Source: Pseudomonas azerbaijanoccidentalis (GTDB lineage Bacteria > Pseudomonadota > Gammaproteobacteria > Pseudomonadales > Pseudomonadaceae). From it: a DNA stretch of 64,000 nucleotides. Below the pieces are notes generated by a model, which saw only the letters and a program-made list of their open reading frames with translations, was not told the origin of the DNA and ran no database searches. The position numbers were made by a program, and so were the translations under genes. Each line of letters begins with the position of its first letter. Positions within the stretch are counted from its first letter, which is position 1. Shown in pieces: positions 32,096-40,880 of the stretch. Location: positions 496,001-560,000 of the forward strand of contig NZ_JAHSTU010000002.1 of NCBI RefSeq assembly GCF_019145495.1, given 5' to 3'.

Positions 32096-32917
32096 ATGCC
32101 GCGTTTTCTAGCTCCGCTGCTGTTGCTGTGCCTGACCTTCAACGCCCACGCCGACAGTTACATCACCCGTCTATTGAACAAACCGGTGCCGGGTGGCGTA
32201 GCCGTCGTGGACCTGGGTGTGTCGGCACAAGCACCGAAAGCCAGCTATCAAGGCAAACCAGTGTTGGTGGTCAAGGAACAGAACAACTGGCTGGCGATTG
32301 TCGGTGTGCCGTTGACCGTGAAACCCGGTACTCAGTCCATCAACAGTGGCGGTCGCAACCTGAGTTTCACGGTCGGCAACAAGAAATACCCGGAACAACG
32401 CATCACCCTGAAGAACACCCAGCAGGTCAATCCGAACCCGGACAATCTCAAGCGCATCGAGCGTGAACTGGCCGAACAGATTGCCGCCTATCGCACCTTC
32501 AGCCCGAACACACCAAGCAACCTGTTGCTGGACAAGCCGGTCAACGGCCCCCTGTCGAGCAAGTTCGGTGTGCGCCGTTTCTTCAATGGCGAAGAGCGTA
32601 ACCCCCACTCCGGGCTCGATTTCGCCGTTGGCGCTGGCACACCGATCAAGACCCCGGCCGCGGGTAAAGTGATCCTGATCGGCAATTATTTCTTCAATGG
32701 CAACACGGTGTTTGTCGACCACGGTCAGGGCTTTATCAGCATGTTCTGCCACATGTCGAAAATCGACGTGAAGGTTGGTCAGCAACTGGCCCGCGGCGGC
32801 GTGGTGGGCAAGGTTGGCGCCACTGGCCGGGCAACCGGGCCGCACATGCACTGGAACATCAGCCTGAATGATGCGCGGGTGGACCCGGCGATTTTTATTG
32901 GGGCGTTTCAACCTTAA
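32096..32917 (+). CDS. Exported M23-family metallopeptidase
   Basis: The 273-residue precursor has a signal peptide (MPRFLAPLLLLCLTFNAHA). The C-terminal LytM domain shows zinc and catalytic motifs NPHSGLDFAVG near residue 172 and GPHMHWNI near 255. It should cut peptide crosslinks of peptidoglycan in the periplasm or act through an amidase. The N-terminal 120 residues resemble the PgdS/CagE-like leader region of other Pseudomonas M23 proteins only loosely. It is co-directional with xseA at a three-base gap, so probably cotranscribed. Confidence 0.92.
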   Translation: MPRFLAPLLLLCLTFNAHADSYITRLLNKPVPGGVAVVDLGVSAQAPKASYQGKPVLVVKEQNNWLAIVGVPLTVKPGTQSINSGGRNLSFTVGNKKYPEQRITLKNTQQVNPNPDNLKRIERELAEQIAAYRTFSPNTPSNLLLDKPVNGPLSSKFGVRRFFNGEERNPHSGLDFAVGAGTPIKTPAAGKVILIGNYFFNGNTVFVDHGQGFISMFCHMSKIDVKVGQQLARGGVVGKVGATGRATGPHMHWNISLNDARVDPAIFIGAFQP

Positions 32918-32920
32918 GCA

Positions 32921-32997
32921 AGATCAAAAGATCGCAGCCTTCGGCAGCTCCTACAACGCATCACCCCGTAGGAGCTGCCGCAGGCTGCGATCTTTTA
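32921..32997. repeat. REP pair, GTAG ends inward
   Basis: Canonical left copy and a right copy with GCCGCAGG, separated by about 14 bp. It directly follows the M23 peptidase stop. Confidence 0.9.
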
Positions 32998-33002
32998 GGA
33001 CC

Positions 33003-33142
33003 TTACTCAACCTCCAAATCCTCAATCCCATGCACCTCCCGATCCGCCAGGCAGTGCTGGATCCGCTCCTGAGTCTCCTGCGAAAACCTTCAGCCGTGAT
33101 CAACTCCCGCGCACACAACCCCAGCAAGTATCGATTGCGCAT
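33003..33142 (-). pseudogene. Frameshifted small ORF (about 46 codons) upstream of leuA
   Basis: From the ATG at 33142 the minus strand reads MRNRYLLGLCARELITAEGF and then leaves frame. The other frame continues SQETQERIQHCLADREVHG and ends at TAA (33003-33005). Adding one base in the four-A run at 33083-33086 (T-run on the coding strand) joins the two into a coherent 46-residue hydrophilic protein. AAGG lies a few bases before the ATG. I do not recognise the protein. It may be a real pseudogene, a sequencing error, or chance. Confidence 0.4.
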
Positions 33143-33282
33143 CGTTCAAACCTTGCGCAAACAACTCGAAGATCGTGAGCATCACGAGCAATAAAATCTC
33201 GATAAACAAGCGCTCACGAGTATTCCTCTCAATTTTTTTCGACTGCTTGCCATCCTCAACCCCCGAGGTTAGGGTTGAAGGC

Positions 33283-33360
33283 ATGAAAACCTCTCACACC
33301 CTCATTCAGCTCCGCCAGCACCGCAGTTTGTGCCTCGTCAGCGCACGACTGCCGGGCTGA
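33283..33360 (+). CDS. Putative leuA leader peptide, 25 residues
   Basis: An ATG at 33283, with GAAGG just before it, encodes MKTSHTLIQLRQHRSLCLVS followed by ARLPG and TGA. Five of 25 residues are Leu (positions 7, 10, 16, 18 and 23). The stop is 89 bp before leuA, and the following 60 bases contain alternative RNA pairings ending in a T-run. This layout fits translation-controlled attenuation of leucine synthesis. The Leu codons are spread rather than clustered, so stalling by the nascent peptide or at its C-terminal ARLPG is an alternative. Not experimentally shown, as far as I know. Confidence 0.6.
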   Translation: MKTSHTLIQLRQHRSLCLVSARLPG

Positions 33361-33424
33361 ATCGCGGCGCCTCGTCCCAAGCGTTACCCAAGAACTTTTG
33401 ATCCACCGGCAGGCCGCCTTTTTT
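33349..33424 (+). promoter_or_regulatory. Candidate attenuator of leuA
   Basis: CTGCCGG, the last three sense codons of the leader (33349-33355), can pair with CCGGCAG (33406-33412). Alternatively GCGGC (33364-33368) can pair with GCCGC (33413-33417) directly before CTTTTTT, giving a weak terminator. The right arms are adjacent, so the structures may compete. The stems are short and no energy calculation was done. Confidence 0.4.
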
Positions 33425-33449
33425 CGGCCCACACAATAAGGATTTCCCG

Positions 33450-35129
33450 ATGAGCATGCTCAAAGACCCGTCTTCGAAATACCGCGCGTTCCCGACCATC
33501 GACATCCCGGACCGTACCTGGCCGTCGAAAACCATCACTGCCGCGCCGATCTGGTGCAGCTCCGACTTGCGTGATGGCAACCAGTCGTTGATCGAACCGA
33601 TGGACGCCGTCAAGAAACTGCGCTTCTGGAAAACCCTGGTGCAGGTCGGCGTGAAAGAAATTGAAGCGTCGTTCCCGGCCGCTTCGCAAACCGACTTCGA
33701 CTTCGTCCGCACCCTGATCGAAGGCAACCACATCCCGGACGACACCACCATCCAGGTGTTGACCCAGGGCCGTGAAGACCTGATCGAACGCACCTTCGAA
33801 TCCCTGCGCGGCGCGAAGAAAGCCATCGTTCACCTGTACAACGCGACCTCCCCTTCCTTCCGCCGCATTGTCTTCAACCAGGACAAGGACGGGATCAAGG
33901 AAATCGCGGTAAGCGCGGCCAAGCTGTTCGTCAAATACGCGGCCATGCAGCCGGACACCGAATGGACCTTCGAGTACTCGCCGGAAACCTTCAGCGCCAC
34001 CGAGCTTGAGTTCGCCAAGGAAGTCTGCGACGCGGTGATCGAGGTGTGGAACCCGACGCCTGAGCACAAGATGATCCTCAACCTGCCGGCCACCGTCGAA
34101 TGCGCGACCCCGAACATCTACGCCGACCAGATCGAATGGTTCGGCCGTCACATCAACCGTCGTGACAGCGTGATCATCAGCCTGCACACCCACAACGACC
34201 GTGGCACTGGCGTTGCGGCCACCGAGCTGGGCCTGATGGCTGGCGCCGACCGTGTCGAAGGCTGCCTGTTCGGCAACGGCGAGCGTACCGGTAACGTCGA
34301 CCTCGTGACCGTGGCCCTGAACATGTACACCCAGGGCCTCGACCCTCAGTTGGACTTCTCCGACATCGACGGCGTGCGTAAAGTCGTCGAAGAGTGCAAC
34401 CAGATCCAGGTGCATCCGCGTCACCCGTACGTCGGCGACCTGGTGCATACCGCGTTCTCCGGCTCGCACCAGGATGCTATCCGCAAGGGCTTCGCCCAGC
34501 AGAAATCCGATGCACTGTGGGAAGTGCCTTACCTGCCAATCGACCCGGCCGATATCGGCCGCAGCTACGAGGCGGTCATCCGCGTCAACAGCCAGTCGGG
34601 CAAGGGCGGTATCGCGTACCTTCTGGAGCAGGAATACGGCATCAGCCTGCCGCGTCGCATGCAGATCGAGTTCAGCCAGGTCGTACAGCGTGAAACCGAT
34701 CGTCTGGGCCTGGAAATGACCGCCAAGCAGATCCACTCGCTGTTGATCAGCGAGTACCTGCAAGCCAACACCCCGTACGCGCTGGTCAGCCATCGCCTGC
34801 AGGAAGAAAACGGCAACAGCGCCGTTGAAGTGGAAGTGGCCAGCAAAGGTCAGGGCGAAACCAATCTGCACTGGCGCGGCAAAGGCAACGGTGCTTTGGA
34901 AGCACTGGTGGCCGGTCTGCCGATCCCTGTGGAAATCATGGACTACAACGAGCACGCCATCGGCGCGGGCACCAATGCCAAGGCTGCGGCCTACATTGAA
35001 CTGCGTGTGAACGGCGAGCGTGCGGTGCACGGCGTGGGTATCGATGAAAACATCACCACCGCCAGCTTCAAGGCACTGTTCAGTGCGCTGAACCGGTCGC
35101 TGAGCCAGCCGGAAGCGAAAGCGGCATAA
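33450..35129 (+). CDS. leuA: 2-isopropylmalate synthase
   Basis: The 559-residue enzyme condenses 2-ketoisovalerate with acetyl-CoA, the committed step of leucine synthesis. The catalytic barrel shows [15 protein letters not shown] near residue 33, [13 protein letters not shown] near 240 with the metal histidines, and [12 protein letters not shown]. The C-terminal 130 residues form the leucine-sensing regulatory domain. It is the long LeuA type 2 form. AAGGA precedes the ATG. It is a single-gene unit with its own leader and terminator. Confidence 0.97.
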   Translation: MSMLKDPSSKYRAFPTIDIPDRTWPSKTITAAPIWCSSDLRDGNQSLIEPMDAVKKLRFWKTLVQVGVKEIEASFPAASQTDFDFVRTLIEGNHIPDDTTIQVLTQGREDLIERTFESLRGAKKAIVHLYNATSPSFRRIVFNQDKDGIKEIAVSAAKLFVKYAAMQPDTEWTFEYSPETFSATELEFAKEVCDAVIEVWNPTPEHKMILNLPATVECATPNIYADQIEWFGRHINRRDSVIISLHTHNDRGTGVAATELGLMAGADRVEGCLFGNGERTGNVDLVTVALNMYTQGLDPQLDFSDIDGVRKVVEECNQIQVHPRHPYVGDLVHTAFSGSHQDAIRKGFAQQKSDALWEVPYLPIDPADIGRSYEAVIRVNSQSGKGGIAYLLEQEYGISLPRRMQIEFSQVVQRETDRLGLEMTAKQIHSLLISEYLQANTPYALVSHRLQEENGNSAVEVEVASKGQGETNLHWRGKGNGALEALVAGLPIPVEIMDYNEHAIGAGTNAKAAAYIELRVNGERAVHGVGIDENITTASFKALFSALNRSLSQPEAKAA

Positions 35130-35145
35130 GCCACCGCAGAAATGC

Positions 35146-35181
35146 AAAAGGCCCCGGGGTGTGAACCTCGGGGCCTTTTTT
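35146..35181 (+). terminator. leuA terminator
   Basis: AAAAGGCCCCG pairs with CGGGGCCTTTT in an eleven-base-pair stem followed by a T-run, 17 bp after the leuA stop. Confidence 0.93.
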
Positions 35182-35196
35182 GTTGGTGCGGTTTTA

Positions 35197-35278
35197 AGAT
35201 CAAAAGATCGCAGCCTTCGGCAGCTCCTACGTTGGAACGCGCCCCCCTGTAGGAGCTGCCGAAGGCTGCGATCTTTTG
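35197..35278. repeat. REP pair, GTAG ends inward
   Basis: Two canonical inverted copies with about 18 bp between CTCCTAC and GTAGGAG. It lies between the leuA terminator and the convergent omega-amidase gene. Confidence 0.92.
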
Positions 35279-35293
35279 GAGTACACCGGAATA

Positions 35294-36085
35294 TCAGGTG
35301 AACTCAAAGGTATCGGCATCCAGATTCGCAGGAAACCGCGCGCGATAAGCCGCCAGCTCCGCCGCATCCAGTGTCACCTTAAACACCCCATCCGCCTCCC
35401 CCGCACTGAGCAACGTTTCACCCTGGAAATCCAGCACCTGACTGTCACCGGTGTACGCAAAGCCTTTACCGTCGGTGCCGATTCGATTCACCGCCGCCAC
35501 ATAACACAGGTTTTCAATTGCCCGCGCCGGCAACAAACGGTTCCAGTGCTGGCGACGCGCACCCGGCCAGTTGGCGGTGTACAGCAGCAGGTCAGTGTCC
35601 TGAGCGTCGCGACTCCACACCGGGAAGCGCAAGTCGTAGCAAATCAGCGGTCGCACGCGCCAGCCCTTGAGTTCGAACTGCACCTGACGTTCGCCGGGGG
35701 TGTAGTGATTGTGCTCGCCGGCCATGCGGAACAGGTGACGCTTGTCATAGTGCAAGACTTCGCCATCCGGCCGCGCCCACAACAGACGATTGCGATGGCT
35801 GCCATCGGCCGCCTGAACGATCACGCTGCCGGTGATCACCGCATCCAGCTTCGCCGCCTGAACACGCAGCCATTTACTGGTGGGGCCGTTTTCCGCCTCG
35901 GCGAGCGTCTCGGACTCCATCGAAAAACCGGTGGTGAACATCTCCGGCAGAATGATCAAGTCAGCGCCACGAGACTGTTCCAGCAACGGTTCGAAATGCT
36001 CCAGGTTGGCCTGACGATCATGCCAGGCCAAGGAAGTCTGGATCAGCGCAACGGTCAGGTTCGGCAGTGCACTCAGATCACGCAT
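35294..36085 (-). CDS. Omega-amidase (YafV-type nitrilase family)
   Basis: A 263-residue carbon-nitrogen hydrolase with the catalytic triad Glu48 (LPEMFTTGF), Lys115 (YDKRHLFRMAGEH) and Cys149 (PLICYDLRFPVWSRD). YafV-type enzymes hydrolyse alpha-ketoglutaramate and related omega-amides. Its start lies 13 bases inside the end of the aminotransferase gene. That coupling fits a two-step path in which the transaminase uses glutamine as donor and the amidase pulls the reaction by removing alpha-ketoglutaramate. Function is inferred from family and context. Confidence 0.93.
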   Translation of the reverse strand: MRDLSALPNLTVALIQTSLAWHDRQANLEHFEPLLEQSRGADLIILPEMFTTGFSMESETLAEAENGPTSKWLRVQAAKLDAVITGSVIVQAADGSHRNRLLWARPDGEVLHYDKRHLFRMAGEHNHYTPGERQVQFELKGWRVRPLICYDLRFPVWSRDAQDTDLLLYTANWPGARRQHWNRLLPARAIENLCYVAAVNRIGTDGKGFAYTGDSQVLDFQGETLLSAGEADGVFKVTLDAAELAAYRARFPANLDADTFEFT

Positions 36086-37221
36086 AGTTTTTCCGCTGCT
36101 TCACGCAGGGTCTCCTCGCGTTTGGCAAAACACAGTCGCACCAGGCGCTGGCCTTCAGGCGGCGTCTGGTAGAACACCGAGATCGGGATACTGGCCACGC
36201 CATGTTCGCGAGTCATCCACAAGGCCATCTCGACATCATTGAGGTCCGGGCGGATCTGCGAGTAATCGACCAGCTGGAAATAAGTACCGGTCACGCGTTT
36301 GAAGCTGAAGCGCGACGGCGCCAGCAGATCGCAGAACAGATCGCGCTTGGCCTGATAGAAACCCGGCAACTCTTCCACATGTTCAGGGTGCAAGGCCATG
36401 AAATCGGCCAGCGCAAATTGCAGCGGCGTGACACCGCAGAAGCTCACGTATTGGTGAACCTTGCGCAGTTCCGCCGTCAGGGCCGGTGGCGCGACCACGT
36501 AGCCGGTTTTCCAACCGGTGACGTGATAAGTCTTGCCGAACGAGCTGACCACGAAGGCACGCTGATACAACTCTTCATGGTTCAGCACGCTGACGTGCGG
36601 TACGCCGTCGAACACCAGGTGTTCGTAGACTTCGTCGCTGACCAGATAGATATCGCGATCACGGATCAAATCCGCCAACTGATCCAGCTCGGCACGGCTG
36701 ATCAGTGCGCCACTCGGATTGTGCGGCGTGTTCAGCACAATCATTCGTGTACGCGGCGTGATGGCCTCAGCGAGTTTCTGGAAGTCGATCGAGAAGTCAT
36801 TCAGGCCGAGCTGCACATGCACGCAACGGCCACCGGCCAGCTCCACCGACGGCTCGTAACTGTCGTAGCACGGATCGAAAACGATCACTTCGTCACCGCT
36901 GTGGATAACCGCCTGAATCGCGCAGAAGATCGCTTGGGTGGCGCCTGGAGTGATGGTCACTTCGTTGTCGGCATCGACAGTGACGCCGTAGCTGCGCGCA
37001 ATTTTCGCCGCCACTTGCTGACGCAATGCCGGCAGGCCGGTCATCGGTGAATACTGGTTATGCCCGTTGGCCACATGACGCCCGACTGCATCGCACAGCG
37101 CCTGCGGGGCATCGAAATCGGGGAAACCCTGGGACAGGTTGATCGCCCCGGTTTGTGCCGCGAGTTGAGACATCTGAGTGAAGATAGTGATGCCGACATT
37201 CGGCAGCTTACTGGTGATCAT
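36073..37221 (-). CDS. PLP-dependent aminotransferase (methionine/glutamine transaminase, YbdL-like)
   Basis: The 382-residue fold type I aminotransferase opens with SKLPNVGITIFTQMSQLA and shows NLSQGFPDFD near residue 28. NTPHNPSG (164-171) and the PLP lysine Lys230 in SSFGKTYHVTGWKTGY are clear. YbdL and related enzymes prefer methionine, aromatic keto acids and glutamine. With the overlapping omega-amidase it probably regenerates methionine or aromatic amino acids from keto acids, as in methionine salvage. Some annotators use mtnE for such genes; I leave the symbol open. Confidence 0.93.
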   Translation of the reverse strand: MITSKLPNVGITIFTQMSQLAAQTGAINLSQGFPDFDAPQALCDAVGRHVANGHNQYSPMTGLPALRQQVAAKIARSYGVTVDADNEVTITPGATQAIFCAIQAVIHSGDEVIVFDPCYDSYEPSVELAGGRCVHVQLGLNDFSIDFQKLAEAITPRTRMIVLNTPHNPSGALISRAELDQLADLIRDRDIYLVSDEVYEHLVFDGVPHVSVLNHEELYQRAFVVSSFGKTYHVTGWKTGYVVAPPALTAELRKVHQYVSFCGVTPLQFALADFMALHPEHVEELPGFYQAKRDLFCDLLAPSRFSFKRVTGTYFQLVDYSQIRPDLNDVEMALWMTREHGVASIPISVFYQTPPEGQRLVRLCFAKREETLREAAEKLCVI

Positions 37222-37294
37222 CGGTGATTCCCTGCTCTACACCCGGCTCTAACGGCGGCGCGGGGAGTCCGAGGATAGCCCAAACGGCGCCCAT

Positions 37295-37321
37295 AAAAAA
37301 AGGGCGCTCCAGTGAGCGCCC
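37295..37321 (-). terminator. Terminator after der
   Basis: GGGCGCTC/GAGCGCCC stem of eight base pairs with a four-base loop. The plus-strand A-run at 37295-37301 becomes the T-run on the minus strand, where the der transcript ends. Confidence 0.9.
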
Positions 37322-37337
37322 TCCTTATGACCGAGCC

Positions 37338-37420
37338 CTGTAGGAGCTGCCGCAGGCTGCGATCCTTTGATTTTGATCTTAAACAAGATCAAAACATCGC
37401 AGCCTGCGGCAGCTCCTACA
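37338..37420. repeat. REPIN, GTAG ends outward
   Basis: GTAGGAGCTGCCGCAGGCTGCGATC and the inverted copy GCAGCCTGCGGCAGCTCCTAC. Both arms carry the compensating GCCGCAGG/CCTGCGGC variant, so the pair matches itself. It lies between the der stop and the der terminator. Confidence 0.9.
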
Positions 37421-37443
37421 AAAGCGGGGACAGCCTTCAGAAA

Positions 37444-38925
37444 TCAGCGCTTGTCGCGGCGCTTCTTGTCGGCCTTCTTGTGGTGCGACATCAAGCGACG
37501 CTTCTTGTTGACCTGACGGTCGGTGAGCGAGTTCTTGTTGCCTTCGTACGGGTTCTCGCCGCCCTTGAACTCGATGCGGATCGGCGTACCGACCAGCTTC
37601 AGCACACGGCGGTAAGTGTTCTCCAGATAGCGCACATACGACTTCGGCACTTTCTCGATCTGGTTACCGTGGATCACGATGATCGGCGGGTTCGCACCAC
37701 CCAAGTGGGCATAGCGCAGCTTGATCCGGCGATTGTTGACCATCGGTGGCGCGTGCTCGCCAACAGCGTCTTCCAGGATCTGGGTCAGACGGTTGGTCGG
37801 CCAGCGGGTGACCGCGGACTTGAACGAGTTCTGTACGGAAGCGTAGAGGTTGCCCACGCCAGTGCCGTGCAGCGCCGAGATGAAGTGGATGTCGGCGTAG
37901 TCAACGAAGAACAGGCGACGTTGCAACTCGACCTTCACGAAGTCGCGCTCGCTCGGGGTCATGCCGTCCCACTTGTTGATCGCGATGACCAGCGCACGGC
38001 CCGACTCAATGGCGAAGCCCAGCAGGTTGAGGTCGTGATCGACCACGCCTTCGCGGGCGTCCATCACGAAGATCACCACGTTGGCGTCTTTGATCGCCTG
38101 CAGGGTTTTGACCACGGAGAACTTTTCGACTTCTTCGTGGATCTTGCCGCGCTTGCGCACACCGGCGGTGTCGATCAGCGTGTACTTCTCGTCGTTACGC
38201 TCGAACGGGATGTAGATACTGTCGCGGGTGGTGCCGGGCTGGTCATAAACGATAACCCGGTCTTCACCGAGCATGCGGTTGACCAGGGTCGACTTGCCAA
38301 CGTTCGGACGGCCGATGATGGCGATCTTGATGCCGTCTTTTTCGCTCGGGCCAGGAATGCGCTTGGCTTCCTCGCCTTCGGCAACGATCTCTTCCTCGCC
38401 GTCTTCCGGCTCTTCTTCGTCTTTCGGGAAGTCGCCCAAGGCGATTTCCAGCATCTGGGTGATGCCACGGCCGTGAGCACCGGCGATAGGAATCGCGTGG
38501 CCCATGCCCAACGGAGCGAATTCGGCGCGGGCCATTTCAGGGTCGATGTTGTCGACCTTGTTGGCCACCACGTAGGAACGCTTGTTACGTTTGCGCAAAT
38601 GCTCGGCGATCATCTGGTCGGCCGCGGTGAAACCGGCCTTGGCATCTACCAGGAACAGAACAACATCCGCTTCTTCAATGGCCAGCAGCGACTGCTCGGC
38701 CATTTTTTCGTCCATACCGTGCTCGTCACCGGAGATACCGCCGGTGTCGACCAGAATGTAGGAACGCCCTTGCCACTTGGCCTCACCGTATTGGCGATCA
38801 CGGGTCAGACCGGACAAGTCGCCGACGATGGCGTCGCGAGTCCTGGTCAGGCGGTTGAACAAGGTGGACTTGCCGACGTTCGGTCGGCCCACCAGGGCGA
38901 TTACGGGAACCATGCGGCTCTCCAC
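37444..38925 (-). CDS. der: GTPase Der (EngA)
   Basis: The 493-residue 50S assembly GTPase has two tandem G domains. The first shows [15 protein letters not shown] near residue 12 and DTGGISG; the second shows [16 protein letters not shown] near 208, DTAGVRKR and NKWDG. An acidic linker ([17 protein letters not shown]) joins them and a KH-like domain ends the protein with a basic tail ([11 protein letters not shown]). It follows bamB after an intervening hairpin terminator. Confidence 0.97.
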   Translation of the reverse strand: MESRMVPVIALVGRPNVGKSTLFNRLTRTRDAIVGDLSGLTRDRQYGEAKWQGRSYILVDTGGISGDEHGMDEKMAEQSLLAIEEADVVLFLVDAKAGFTAADQMIAEHLRKRNKRSYVVANKVDNIDPEMARAEFAPLGMGHAIPIAGAHGRGITQMLEIALGDFPKDEEEPEDGEEEIVAEGEEAKRIPGPSEKDGIKIAIIGRPNVGKSTLVNRMLGEDRVIVYDQPGTTRDSIYIPFERNDEKYTLIDTAGVRKRGKIHEEVEKFSVVKTLQAIKDANVVIFVMDAREGVVDHDLNLLGFAIESGRALVIAINKWDGMTPSERDFVKVELQRRLFFVDYADIHFISALHGTGVGNLYASVQNSFKSAVTRWPTNRLTQILEDAVGEHAPPMVNNRRIKLRYAHLGGANPPIIVIHGNQIEKVPKSYVRYLENTYRRVLKLVGTPIRIEFKGGENPYEGNKNSLTDRQVNKKRRLMSHHKKADKKRRDKR

Positions 38926-38945
38926 TTCGTTATTTCAGAAAATAC

Positions 38946-38968
38946 AAAAGCCGCTGCAGGCAGCGGCT
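38946..38968 (-). terminator. Hairpin terminator between bamB and der
   Basis: AGCCGCTG/CAGCGGCT with a four-base loop, followed on the minus strand by TTTTGTATTTT. It probably reduces read-through from bamB into der. Confidence 0.75.
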
Positions 38969-39052
38969 GGTGCTCGGGGCAGCGCCTGTAAGCGCTGCGA
39001 GCCCCGCAGAACGGGGCCGCTTGGGGAACTAACCCCAAGCATAGTCAAACCT

Positions 39053-40204
39053 TTACTTGATGGTCAGGGCTTCCAGTTTGCCGCTGTTGCCATACACATA
39101 AATCGTGTCACCCACCACCAGCGGACGGGCACGCAGGCCGTCGCTGTCGATGCGCTCGCGGCCGACGAAACGACCGTCCACCTGACTCAGCAGGTGCAGG
39201 TAACCTTCCAGGTCACCGACTGCAACGTAGCTGGAGAACACTTCCGGAGCCGACAGTTGACGGCGGGCCAGCGAGTCGTTTGTCCACAAGGCTGTGGTGG
39301 AACGCTCGTCGACGCCTTCAACGGTGCCCGAAGACAGGCTCACATAAACGGTACCGAAACCCTGGGCGACGCCGGCATAGCTGGAAGCATCACGCTGCCA
39401 GAGCTGACGACCGCTTTCCAGGTCCAGTGCCGCAACGCGACCCTGGTAGCTGGCGACATACAAAGTACCGCCGGACAGCAGCAAGCCGCCGTCGATGTCG
39501 ACAACACGCTCCAGCTCCGAACGACCTTGCGGGATCGCTACACGCTGCTCCCAAACCGGCACGCCGTTGGAAATATCCAGAGCGACCACTTTACCGGTCG
39601 ACAGGCCAGCCACCGCGAGGCGGTTGGTGACGATCGGCGCACTGGTGCCGCGCAGGGTCAGCACCGCAGGGGTGCTGTCATACAACCAGCGCTGGTTGCC
39701 GGTCGCGGCATCCAGACCGATCAGACGATCGTCCTGGGTCTGAACCACAACCACATCACCGTTGTTGGCTGGCGGTGCGAGGACTTCGCTGGACACGCGA
39801 GCGCGCCATTTCTCTTCGCCGTTGATGGCGTCCAGGGCAACGATTTCACCCTTGATCGTACCGATCGTCAGCAGACCGTAACCCACGCCAACGGCGCCGG
39901 AAACAGGCAGTTCGAGATCTTTCTTCCACTTGACGTCGCCGTTGCTGCGATCCAGCGCCATCACCACACCGGTCACGTCGGCGGCATAGATGGTATCGCC
40001 ATCGACCGCAGGCACCAGCATGTTGTAGGTTTCGCCCTGACCGTCACCGATCGAACGACTCCACTGTTTTTGCAGAACCACTTCTTCTTTGAAGTCGGTC
40101 AACTCGGCCGGTGGCAATTCTTTCTTGCTGTTGCTGCTGCAACCCGCGGCCAGAATGGCCAGAGCCAGCAATGCTGCATGTTTCCAACGGATCACGTCAC
40201 GCAT
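39053..40204 (-). CDS. bamB: Outer membrane protein assembly lipoprotein BamB
   Basis: The start at 40204 gives a lipoprotein signal with lipobox ending at Cys22 (LALAILAAGC), for a 383-residue precursor; the frame is open further upstream without signal content. The rest is an eight-bladed PQQ-like beta propeller with repeated blades (DVTGVVMALDRSNGDVKWKK, IVALDAINGEEKWRARV). It supports BamA in inserting outer-membrane proteins. Its ATG overlaps the yfgM stop by eight bases. Confidence 0.96.
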   Translation of the reverse strand: MRDVIRWKHAALLALAILAAGCSSNSKKELPPAELTDFKEEVVLQKQWSRSIGDGQGETYNMLVPAVDGDTIYAADVTGVVMALDRSNGDVKWKKDLELPVSGAVGVGYGLLTIGTIKGEIVALDAINGEEKWRARVSSEVLAPPANNGDVVVVQTQDDRLIGLDAATGNQRWLYDSTPAVLTLRGTSAPIVTNRLAVAGLSTGKVVALDISNGVPVWEQRVAIPQGRSELERVVDIDGGLLLSGGTLYVASYQGRVAALDLESGRQLWQRDASSYAGVAQGFGTVYVSLSSGTVEGVDERSTTALWTNDSLARRQLSAPEVFSSYVAVGDLEGYLHLLSQVDGRFVGRERIDSDGLRARPLVVGDTIYVYGNSGKLEALTIK

Positions 40205-40838
40205 CCCCTTTGGCCAGGTCGTCCAGCTTGATTTGTAGGCCACCGACCGCCGCTTCATCCGACAGTGCCGCCTTGGCTTTTTGATACGCCGCGTGTGCTT
40301 CATCGGTACGACCCAACTGCACCAGCAGGTCGCCCTTGAGTTCTTCACGAGTGGCCAGGAACGCCTTGTCGGCGTCGCCTTCAAGCAGTTTCAGGGCTTC
40401 ATCGGCCTTGTTCTGCGCGGCCAGTACCTGCGCCAGACGCTGACGAGCGATTTCGCCCAGCGCCGGGTTGGCTGGCTTGGCAACAATGGCTTTCAGTTCG
40501 CTGGAGGCGTCATCGAGCTTGCCGCTGTCGACGGCGACTTTCGCCACGAACAGGCTGCCGTACTGCGCGTACGCGCTGCCGCCGAACTCGCTGTTGAGCT
40601 TGCCGGCCAGGTCCGAAACACGGGCCGCGTCAGGCTTGCCATCAGGGGGCAGCGTGGTTTCCAGCAACTGCTGATAGAGCACCGAGGCGCCTTGCGACTG
40701 GTTGCTCTGATACTTCTGGAACGCCTGCCAGCCGAACACGATGACCAGCGCCAACAGGCCACCAGTGACCAGGGGCTTGCCGTTGCGTGACCACCAATCC
40801 TTCAAATCCGCCAAATTTTCGTCTTCGGTACTCGACAC
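40197..40838 (-). CDS. yfgM: YfgM-family tetratricopeptide membrane protein
   Basis: A 213-residue protein with a cytosolic N-terminus, one membrane anchor (PLVTGGLLALVIVFGWQAF, residues about 22-40) and periplasmic TPR-like helices. YfgM binds the SecYEG-PpiD chaperone complex and assists export of periplasmic proteins. The hisS-yfgM-bamB-der order is the conserved proteobacterial one. Confidence 0.94.
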   Translation of the reverse strand: MSSTEDENLADLKDWWSRNGKPLVTGGLLALVIVFGWQAFQKYQSNQSQGASVLYQQLLETTLPPDGKPDAARVSDLAGKLNSEFGGSAYAQYGSLFVAKVAVDSGKLDDASSELKAIVAKPANPALGEIARQRLAQVLAAQNKADEALKLLEGDADKAFLATREELKGDLLVQLGRTDEAHAAYQKAKAALSDEAAVGGLQIKLDDLAKGDA

Positions 40839-40880
40839 CCCAATACTCCTTAATCGCTAATTCGGCTGCTTAAGACAGCT

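Noticed and set aside
33175..33282. Longer 61-residue version of the leuA leader
   Set aside because: The extra N-terminal 36 residues lack a ribosome site of similar quality and are basic/hydrophobic without pattern; the 25-residue form has its own Shine-Dalgarno sequence.
33090..33284. 64-codon minus-strand frame overlapping the leuA leader
   Set aside because: It could be the N-terminal part of the broken small gene, but its frame meets TGA before the joined peptide and it lies antisense to the leader; the 46-codon reading explains the data better.
39000..39035. GC-rich inverted repeat after bamB
   Set aside because: A short GGCCCCG/CGGGGC pairing without T-run; the clear hairpin at 38946-38968 is the better terminator.
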